Below, piece after piece: positions 18,626 through 28,200 of a DNA stretch of 64,000 bases. Made by a program: the position numbers and the translations under genes. How positions within the stretch are numbered: the first letter of the stretch is position 1; each line of letters starts with the position of its first letter. Source of the DNA: Acholoe squamosa (taxonomy: Eukaryota > Annelida > Polychaeta > Phyllodocida > Polynoidae); assembly GCA_949317995.1 (NCBI GenBank), contig OX439050.1, forward strand, positions 2,666,001 through 2,730,000, in the 5' to 3' direction. The notes beneath the pieces are model-generated. The model saw nothing but the letters and a program-made list of their open reading frames with translations. It did not search any database and was not told the DNA's origin.

Positions 18626-20536
18626 CTATTTACTATCAGAAAACAGGTTCACATAACAAATGCACATTGTATGTTTGTATGGTGAGGCCTGTGTCTTATT
18701 CCAGTAAGGACATAAATTTGTTTTATGTTCCTATTTATCTTGTTGGTGCATAGAGCTAGTGTTTGTCATATGTATATGTGGTAAAAGAAGGTGTAGAATT
18801 AATACTACTCCACAGCTATCCTTATGTCAATAGTAGGTAATATGCCCTCATTAAACCTTTCTAATTATGCTCTACTACAAAAACTATGTTCCTATTTAAA
18901 GGGCATGTATAGAAATAGATATGATATTAAGGAACTCTTGCTACCTGCATCCCAGGTTTGTGAAGACATCCACCCATGCCTGTGTCCTTGTCAGGCAGCT
19001 TCTTTTAAGCTGAGTACCAGCTGGTTCGTTTGGGGGAGGTGTGAATTGTCCTACCTTGTCTTTCACTTCATGAATAGCTTTGTTGAAGTATGGCTTGTCA
19101 CCTCAGTCTTTGGGATACATAAATAGCCTAGTGAGTTATGGGAGCACAGACTGAGATAGCAGGGAAGTGAACATTTGATCCAGCAGGATAATTTCTCAGA
19201 GGACATTCCCTTATTTGATTTGCAAGAACATCTTTTGGCCCAAAAAAAAGATTATTTCCACCAATATTGTTTTTCTAAGAACAGGTGAAGAGGATGGCAA
19301 TGTGAGACAAGGTGTTTAAAAACTAAGTGTTTTACCTGCACTAGAAGTTTGAAGGGCGGGTCATATTGCTACTTTCTGGCACCTTGCTTTGTTTTGTTCT
19401 TTTCTCCATAGAAATGACTCAGCTGATCGACAGTTGCACAGTCTTTTTTATTAATAGCTGTCAGCTGTGAGTGGGTCACACTGGCCCCAGTTCGTAGTCT
19501 ACCGATTACGTCACTGGTAAAAAGGCATGCTGGGAGGTACTATTTTTCTTAGCTGGTTCCTGGTGACTCAACCTGGTAGATGGATACCAGCAAATGCTGG
19601 TTCCCACAAGCACCCAGTATTAAGGTCAAAGTAGGTCCAACACCAGCGGCGTATGAATACATCGATTTTTGGTCAAAATGGTAACCTAGGGGAGAAGGCT
19701 TAGTTTGCCCACCAAACTAGGTCGCCAGAGAAGTTGGTGAGTGGGTCCTTTTTATTGAAACCCCCTTCAAAATCCATGTTATTCTTTGCATATCTGTAAA
19801 GAATGTTCATTGCAATAGGTTAAATACAATCATCATGTAATGTTACATGAAAGTGCCACATTCCCTCAGCCAAGAAACTGGCCAAAGGGAACGTGTATAA
19901 TAAAATAGAAGATGTGGCCATCTGGCCCATGTCTCCTACATTGTTGTTGCCCAATGCCTAGTGTTGTTATCTGATACCAGGCACAGGAGGTTGCTTGAAT
20001 TGGTTTAACCAGATCCTGTTTCCAATAAACAACTAAATCAAAATCAGCAAATTACATTCATTTATTATTAGATCACTCAGATTTTAATTTGTAGTATTTG
20101 ATTTGGTGTTCATGGCCCCCGAGGTGCAGGTTATATATTTTTGGAAGATTCAAGTGAATGGTGGAATACACAACAGTGTCATCTGAGTCTAAGTAATTGT
20201 ACACATCCACAGACTCAGTTCAGGTTGTTTGTTTTGGCCTTAGGTACTTAGTTGTGTGCACTTCACAGGAGATAAAGGCTCAATAATGACACTTTTGGTA
20301 TGGAATCCAACCATGACAAGTCTCCATATTAAAACGTAGACATCCTTAGATAGTCTATATGATCCCTCCATTCTTATTATGTCCAATATATTCAAAATAA
20401 AGAAGAATCCAATGATTTTTCCATTGTAAGCGAGTCCCGGTCAGGCCATTTTCTGCCTCCTTGTCTGACGAAAGTGTGTCAGTGGCCTGGATGTGGATGT
20501 AGGTCAACATGCCGCAGTTGAAGAAGACACAGAAAA
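18626..20536. other. Intergenic, nothing recognised
   Basis: No coding region, RNA gene or clear repeat. The short ORF 18824-19126 has no signature. Confidence 0.4.
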
Positions 20537-20650
20537 TTTAAATTCTCTAAATCTTTAAAATTAAACGTTGGTGACTAAATTTTAAAGTTGTGTAAGGTAG
20601 GTGAAATTATCAATCATCGTCATTTTCGCACAGATTCCTTACTGACTTAC
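20537..20650 (+). repeat. Local duplication, copy 1
   Basis: TTAAATTCTCTAAATCTTTA to GTAGGTGAAATTAT, followed by CATCGTCATTTTCGCACAG and ATTCCTTACTGAC, matches 20854-20996. Copy 2 has about 35 extra bases inside. Copy 1 lacks the SINE-like insertion that follows copy 2 and so shows the pre-insertion site. Confidence 0.85.
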
Positions 20651-20853
20651 TGTGCGGGTACCGATGTGAAGTGTGTTCTCGAGGATATTTTCAAACTTAT
20701 TTTCACTATAACCACTGTTGTTGCATGCAGGACCCAGCTCCTTGTATGTCCACAGATAATATCATGCTTTCAACTTGACGCTGATACACTGGCTCTATCA
20801 GTTTTTTGGTTGGTGAGAAAATTTTGAATGTGTCTATATAACTTTTGTATAGT

Positions 20854-20996
20854 TTAAATTCTCTAAATCTTTAAAATTAAACTTGGGTGACTAAATTTTA
20901 AAGTTGTGTAAGGTAGGTGAAATTATAAAAAAAACGGTAAAATCCTTGTCCCAACATTGCCACAGAACCATCGTCATTTTCGCACAGATTCCTTGT
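20854..20996 (+). repeat. Local duplication, copy 2
   Basis: Paralogue of 20537-20650 about 315 bp downstream. It ends in AGATTCCTTGT, the target duplication of the repeat at 20997-21179. Confidence 0.85.
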
Positions 20997-21179
20997 GAGT
21001 GAGTGAGTAATAGGTGTTTAACGCCATTCCGACAGCTACGGTCATATGCATGGGGAGAACAACATTACATAATTTCACAGAGAAATGTGTTAGTGTCTGC
21101 ACATATGTGGACTACACACACCTGAGGGAATAGAAAAAAGGAGAAAATAGATCCTTTTAAGTGGGTTAGAAAAGTCCAG
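20997..21179 (+). mobile_element. (GAGT)n-headed SINE-like element, copy 1
   Basis: 183 bp starting GAGTGAGTGAGTAATAG and containing TTTAACGCCATTCCGAC, AATTTCACAGAG and CTTTTAAGTGGGTTAG. It is flanked by an 11-bp direct repeat AGATTCCTTGT (20986-20996 and 21180-21190). A second copy with its own target duplication is at 56995-57174. No tRNA A or B box is obvious. Direct repeats of 11-14 bp suggest LINE-type integration. Similar GAGT-headed repeats are common in molluscan genomes. Confidence 0.85.
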
Positions 21180-21190
21180 AGATTCCTTGT

Positions 21191-21992
21191 ACCACAGTGT
21201 GTACTGTACTGCTTCATTGTAGAAACTACACTGATTCACTATAATGCAACAACAGAGGTTCATTGTTCAGTTTAAGGAGAATCCATGATAGGAATTGTGG
21301 ATGTTTTTAGAATGAATATTCATTGCGAGAAAATTCTGATTAGACATCACTGTCACAAATGAGGACATGTGTCCATGTCTGTGCATATGAACAGCAGCGC
21401 TCCCAATATAGAGTTAAGTTGGAGAACTAACCCACAGGGCTACCCTACTGGTGACACCTGGGGATATATACATAGGTAGGTCTACACCCTACTCACTCAT
21501 CAGGTCTCATGGTCCTAATAGTATCCACATTGAAGGGCACTGCACTGAGGGCTACACCTGACACTTTCTGTATCACACTTTTGATAGACTTTGCCTCAAC
21601 TTAGAAAATATATAAAGCTAGTTTTAAAATCCAGGACATTCATACTTTCCATATATCACCGTTGAGATAAGGAAAAGGTGAATATTTTTAAACCTAAATG
21701 TGAATATCATTTTGGAAGCATGCTCAACTCAAATGGTCCAATACACAAAAGTGAGGTTGGCCATATATGCATCTTTTTGCATTTTCCACTTCTATACATA
21801 TCCAACTATCATAATCTAAAAGTATTTGAAAATAGCAACATAACATGAATGATATTTTGGCAGGAAATGAGGTCATAAATTTTCCCATTGACTCCTATAG
21901 GTCTTTCTTCATTACAACCCTTTCCCAGATAATTAAGCTCGGTGACATGTCACTATTTTTACATTTCCTTCATCCCTATATATAAACCTAAT
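21191..21992. other. Intergenic, nothing recognised
   Basis: AT-rich DNA without a supported feature. Confidence 0.4.
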
Positions 21993-22068
21993 GATATCCA
22001 GAGGTATAGACAAAAATCAACACAACTTCTGATATCCAGAGGTATAGGCAAAAATCAGCACAACTTCT
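21993..22068. repeat. Two-copy tandem repeat, period 38 bp
   Basis: GATATCCAGAGGTATAG(A/G)C followed by AAAAATCA(A/G)CACAACTTCT occurs at 21993-22030 and 22031-22068, with two differences. Confidence 0.9.
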
Positions 22069-22221
22069 TTACCACTCATCCACCAGCATTTGTCATTAAT
22101 ATTAGTTATATGGTCTATTGTCACATACAAGCATGTTATTTAGCAGTTTAGTACTATTCTAAAGTACAAAATCCTCATGTATAAGACACACCCCTCACTT
22201 TGGTGGATCGCAAAAAACACA

Positions 22222-22255
22222 TTATGGCTTATACGTGAACCCGTATAAGCCATAA
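22222..22255. repeat. Perfect 14-bp hairpin
   Basis: TTATGGCTTATACG, loop TGAACC, CGTATAAGCCATAA. It follows TATAAGACACACCCCTCAC, which suggests an end of a small DNA-transposon-like repeat. Confidence 0.85.
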
Positions 22256-22429
22256 GGGATCCATGCCTACAGCAGGTAAAAATCAAAAACAGAGGGTCTC
22301 TGTGAAAATGGGATTAAATTTCTTTCTTTGATCTATTTAAAACCATAGATTCCTCTGCTACTTTTCTCTGCCACCTTCATAGGCCATGTGTTGTTTACAA
22401 ACAAGGGGTCATGTGATTGCACTAATCTC

Positions 22430-22640
22430 CTAATTAGGTCATGTTATCATGATAACCAGAATGCCGTCCTCTGATTGGCTGAGAGGTGGTCACTAATCCC
22501 TAATTAGGTCAAGGGGGCTTGGCCTATTATGCAAATGAGGTCAAGGTTAAGGTCACATGACCATATATGGGCATGTGCCACAGGGGTCCAGTGACATCAC
22601 AGGTCACGTGACCAAATGGAGGCCTCTGATTGGCTGCATC
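22430..22640. promoter_or_regulatory. Possible enhancer or promoter cluster
   Basis: In about 210 bp: TAATTAGGTCA twice (22431, 22501), CCTCTGATTGGCTG twice (22468, 22623; inverted CCAAT), an octamer ATGCAAAT (22529), AGGTCA half-sites (22538-22556), a perfect CArG box CCATATATGG (22561-22570), and an E-box CACGTG within GGTCACGTGACC (22615). The density is unusual against the AT-rich flanks. It lies 2.5 kb upstream of gene B. Function is inference. Confidence 0.4.
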
Positions 22641-23149
22641 CCCAGTGAGTAATGTCCTGTACTTAGCTATAGTCCTGTTCCGATATGTATAAATATTGTG
22701 TAAGCTGATATATACCTGCTGTGGTATGTGGACAAGTCAACCTAGGGATATAACTACCCTGGCAGCTATTTTAACAAACACAACCAGAGCTCCCAGTACT
22801 GAGTGTTAGAAGGGCCACAGTGTACAAATGATGGTAACACAATTAGGTGTGAACTTCATAGGTAGTGTGCAGTGTTAGACGAAGGAGGTTCTTATATACT
22901 TGATGTTAATGGATGTTGTTCACAGAGATGGTATTATCTTGGTGCTACCAGGGACCTTTTCCACTCTCAAGTCTTTTATCCTTGTGTTCTTAGAGGATAT
23001 TTTATAGCAACAAAAATAGTCTTATAGCAACAAAACCATCAGGTTTTATGAAGTGAATTCATCTTAGTCTGTAAATGACAGTCTTTCCTGTGGATAAGAC
23101 ACCATGATAGTGTAATCTGTACGAAAGGAAACATTAGAGTGGCTTGTCT
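22641..23149. other. Intergenic, nothing recognised
   Basis: No feature beyond the neighbouring motif cluster. Confidence 0.4.
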
Positions 23150-23887
23150 GTTGTGTTGAAACAGGCTCCTAAGTCTTAAGGCTGACCTTTAACTACTGTG
23201 TCATAAATGACCTAGTTAGGATTTGTTGTTACCCTATCTTTCAATTTGTCATTTTCTCCCACAAAACTGCATACACATGGACATACCCCAATTCCAAAAG
23301 GTCACATATCCATGCCATTAACTCTCTCACCCCCAGATTCCCCGTACTCAATCCTTCTATGGCAACTATAGTTGCTAGTGGGGTGGAGAGAGTGAATGTG
23401 TATATACTAATCCACTGCCATCAGTTAATATATAATATACCATATTTGATGTAATTTGCTGACAGTGAAATAAATGAACAGTAGTTAACAGTGACAATGG
23501 GCTCGAAAAATGGAAAATGATGATAAAACTGTTCAACTCTGTGTACAATATACAATAATAGGTAACAGCTGTTGCTGTATAGTGTGACACATCTAATCTC
23601 TATGTGACATATTCCCCATATGGTGCTGTGTATATAATCATGTGTATAATCAACAGTCAGTTGGTTCATGCAAAAAAAGCAGTAGCTTGTAGTCTTGTAC
23701 TGAATGTATGAGCTCATCATTCAGACAGCTATTAGCGTTCTATTTACATTTAAATTGATACCTGAAAAAAAGTCATAGCATAGGTCCTTTTTGATAATTA
23801 TACTACATTAAATCAAGTGTGTTTCAGTGCTATTTAATTGAAAGAGTAAGACTTGTGTAAATGTTTCAGGAAGAATGTGCACTTGGT
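23150..23887 (+). repeat. Duplicated upstream block, copy B
   Basis: Paralogue of 9578-10270, with an extra segment near 23320-23395 (ACTCTCTCACCCCCAG and following). It lies about 1.2 kb upstream of gene B's start codon. Confidence 0.8.
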
Positions 23888-25115
23888 CTTCTACCCTTGT
23901 TATGAGGTGGTAACCTTAATATAGAGGAGTTCCCCATATTACTGTCATGAACACCTGGTCAATAAATCAGCACTTTCAAATTTAAATGCACTAAATGCTC
24001 CATCTAGGTCATTTTATGGATCCGTGGTAAGAGAACAGAGTACTTCACAGTCGTCTTATTGGTAACGTTTGTAGCAATCAGAGTGGAACTGAATAGTTAA
24101 GTAATATCTATATATAGATTACCTTGTGCGCAGTAGCCATGGTTCAGTATGCCATACTGGTTCATCAATTCCCTGACCTCACTATAGCATTGGTGATTAT
24201 ATATGAACACACATCAAACCTGTAAAACACGGTAAGATTAACTTGTCTTGTCATGATGTAAGCACCAAGCTTTTCCTGTCATATAGTTGGATACTTTTTG
24301 TGCAACATAAATATATACAGAGGAAATATTTACCTCAAGTTTTTGAACTGACAATGAAGACTTACCTACAGAACATGGGCATTAAATCGCTATACTCCAA
24401 TCAGAGGATTTCTCAAGCCTATATTCAGAGTACACTCTCAGCCTAGCACACCAGTTTTACAGTGGATCTACACTGGGAGTACATTCCTATATAGACGGAA
24501 CAGACCAGCGTAGCTCACTATCGTGGATCAACGCTGGCAGTAAGCTCTGGCCTATTGGCACTGGTCCAACTTCCCACCATCGTTTTGAGTCTCAGGAGAA
24601 TGGCATTTTACTTTGGAATGCCTCCTTATAATCCTAGGATACTTAAAATTTTACCCCACCTTTGTTTGTCCAGTGTCTGCATGAATTAAGATATGTCTGC
24701 ACTCATTTGCCGACAGCTATGATAATAAGCCTCGGCCAGCTGACTAATTCCTATAGAGCTGTTTGGGGTTGTTGTGTAGGTACTACACCAGTATGTGCTG
24801 CCTATATACAAATCGGGCTGAGAGTGTATATATAAGAATGCCAAACACCACCCAGTGCACTCGTATTCCTTAATCTAAATCTGACATGTGACTTATTAAG
24901 ATATGTAGTAAGTAGGACTTCATTGAGCCTCTTCAAAATGAATCTAGCCTTTGAAATCATGTCGTTAAACCAAAGCTACAAATCATAATTTGACGGATTC
25001 ATACTTGCAGAATACTGCAAATACATGGATCTATGATATTGATTCAAGATCTGTTCATTGACCTCTGTTGTTAGGTCACATTCATCTTTTTAACAAATAG
25101 GGTTTTTCACTGTAG
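23888..25115 (+). other. Gene B 5' flank
   Basis: No coding sequence. A TATATATAAG box is at 24827-24836, about 300 bp before the start codon, and is a candidate core promoter. A TTTTTCACTGTAG acceptor-like site ends at 25115, so a 5' UTR intron is possible. Confidence 0.4.
24827..24836 (+). promoter_or_regulatory. Candidate TATA box of gene B
   Basis: TATATATAAG in a mixed context. The position fits a transcription start near 24860 followed by a 5' UTR exon and an intron ending at 25115. This is inference from spacing. Confidence 0.35.
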
Positions 25116-25129
25116 GTTTTGGTTTCATA

Positions 25130-25276
25130 ATGAAGACCGTATTCTTGTTGCTCGTTGTCATGGTGATGGCACTTAGAGTCACCCAGAGTAGTGCAATGAA
25201 TGTTACTGATGTACAGGAGACAGTCGAGCCACTGGTGGAGCAGGTCCTGGAGATGTTCCAGTCAGACCAGACCCAG
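25130..25276 (+). CDS. Gene B exon 1: signal peptide and first helix segment
   Basis: ATG at 25130, hydrophobic core VFLLLVVMVMALRV, probable cleavage after QSSA. Then MNVTDVQETVEPLVEQVL, homologous to the end of exon 3. It ends CCCAG|GTAGGG. The open frame continues to 25399 only by reading into the intron. Confidence 0.8.
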
Positions 25277-28200
25277 GTAGGGACAACTCTTATAAATCAA
25301 AAGCAGGAAGTGACCCACCACAGGCAGCCCTGTCTCAGTAAACCATACCAGCCCACTACACTACCAAAGACAGTCATCCTTTTTTTTTTGCTTTTGTGAG
25401 CATTTGTTCAAATGATGCTGTGTGAGTGTTGTAAACCATCACCAATTCTTTGATTCAACATTTTTGGTCACTTTTGAATCCACATTGAAAATTGTTGTGC
25501 TGATTCAGTGTTTATATATCAACACTGACTTATAAACATTATAAAAATTGAAACAACATTATATCAATTATGAGTCAACATAAGCTAACATTGATTCAAA
25601 GTTAGTTTACCCTCTGGGGAGTACCAACAATGCCTCAAATCCTCACAATATACCAGTACTAATGGGATAGTGAGTGAGTGAGACCAAACACAGTAGTCAG
25701 TGGTGCTTCCGCATATGGCTGGATTAACATGCCCTTTTTATATAACAACAAAAACATAAAGTTTTAAATCGACTGTGGCAGTTGATACAAATAAGCATAG
25801 TAGGTGGTGTAGACCCCTGGTGGTAATGGACCAATGAGCAGGAAGAATCCTTTAACGAAATAAACGATTTATTTAGAAACACACCGGTATTGAAATATCC
25901 CACACCCTAGGGACATTTCATACTAGACACTGATGCTAGCAATAATGCTATAGGGGCGGCACTCTCTCAGGTCCAGAATGGAGTTGAAGTCCCATTAGCA
26001 TTCGCTAGTATCACGTTAAGCAAAACTCAGCGTAATTATTGTACCACTAAGAGGGAAATACTGGCGGTAGTGGTGTATATGAAGAAGTATAAGCATTTCC
26101 TTTGGGGGACTGACTTTACTTTGCATACCGACCATTCTTCTCTAAGGTGGCTTCTTAACTTTAAGGATGCCAAGGGGATGATTGGACGATGGTTAGCTCA
26201 CTTATCCGAATTTGGATTGGAGCATAAGCAGATTGAACACCGCCCGGGTGAAAAGCATATCAATGCGGATGCCTTATCGAAGAGGCCAATCCAAAAGTGC
26301 CAAAATGCCAATTGTGAGGACTGTGGGGCCCACAATGCTGTGGTTGCCGGGTTTGTATACAACTATACCTAACCCCAGATCCCATGGGAGGAGGCTGTAT
26401 GTAGCTATCTCGATTGGTCTCCAGAGACCATCAAGAAGTTTCAACAGTCCCACCATCTTGGAATACTTACGGAAAGGTATTAAGCTGGTAAGGCCAATGT
26501 TATCTCTGGAGGACGGAGAAATGAGGCTATTTGTTGCTCAATGGACCGAGCTAGAGATCTGAATTGCCACAGACAATAAGCTACTGCAAATCGTGGTTCC
26601 TACTTCAATGAGGAAGGACATCATGGCCACCAAACGAGTGGTCATTTCGGGAAGAAAAGATCTATAGAACGTCTGCAAAGACATTACAACTGGCCAGGGA
26701 TGAGGAGCAACCTTCTTTGGTGGATTGCAACTTGTCCCGACTGTTGTAAAAACAAAACCAGGACCCAGCCTCAAGAGCCGTTTGGTGTCAGATTTGCTCG
26801 GGTAGCAATCGACAGCATAAGTGGATTCAATACGACACCTAAGGAGAATACATGTATGATGGTGGTAACAGACTATAACACAAAGTATACTGGGGTGACC
26901 CCCTTCCAAATCATAAGGCCGCTACATGTGCTGAAGCATTTGTAAAAGGCTGGGTGCTACATTTGGGTGTGCTCCTTATGATGCACAGTGATCAAGGTAG
27001 GTCATAGTTATGGCAAGAAATGTGCCATTACTTAGCTATATGCAAGACCGGAACCAACCCATACAGGCCACAATCTGATGGCCAAGTGTAATAGTTTAAC
27101 AGAACTCTGATACAAGTTCTGAAGCCTTAAAGGAATAACCATCAGGAAATTGGGATGAACAGTGTGAGTTTGTAGTACACGCCTACAATAACACCGTCCC
27201 TACAGCCACCAATTGTACCCCTAACCTTTTGATCAGCGAGGACATAATAATGCCTGCCAATTTGGTGTATGGAGTAGTCAGAATTAATCCAGAAGCTCCT
27301 TGCAGTGTACTCTTTGTTGAATCACTTTGTGACAGATTTAAACAGGCATACAAAGTAAATGAACTACTTAAGAATGCTAAATGGCAGAAGGTGGGTTATG
27401 ACACGTTTTAATCTAGGGGACAAAGTGCTAAGGTATTACAAGTAACTCGAACGATTAAAGCTCGTGACACCTTGGGAGAGTCCATTTAAGATGATAAGCA
27501 CTGAGTCCATGGTGAAAATGAAGGATTGCTACAATGGTAGGAATGGTAAACCAATGTAGGTTGTGCAGGACCCGGCAAAGGCTGTGGGTAATGCCAGAAA
27601 AATTGGAATGCTGACCGAGGGCATCAGACATAGTCCCAGCCTAAAAGCTGCTGTTACCTAACCGAGTCTGCTTCAAGTGAATGACATATGTTGTAGTGGG
27701 TCAGGGTACCAGAAGTATATTCCCTCGGTGGAATATCCCATGAGAGGTGGTCGGTAGTTCGTCTGAGGGCATTGGTGATTTGATTTCGCGTCTTTTAGAC
27801 GTGGACCCGAACACCGGGAACCTTAAGCTCCTCAACGAGGGATGTAGCAGCTCAGCTCCAAACCAGGAGTCGGCTGAGAGGATGGACACAGATGACAAGT
27901 CGATTGACCTGTAGATGTCCATCTGCCGAGGATAAAGGCATCTTTTATATGCCAGAGATCACTCTCAGATGACCACCCGAAACCTACGGACGGGAATGAC
28001 TACCTGCAGCTAAATGGACGCTACCCGAACCACCCTTGGACCACCACTCAAAAGGGAGCTCCATCTACACATCTTCATCAGTGTACATCAAAACAGCAAT
28101 GTGGCTTGCCACCACACTTATGTCGTGGGATGGAGCCGCAGAAACCAGTCATTCCAGGTTCGCTGGAAGTCAAATTTTTATTGTACGGGTGATTCTACTA

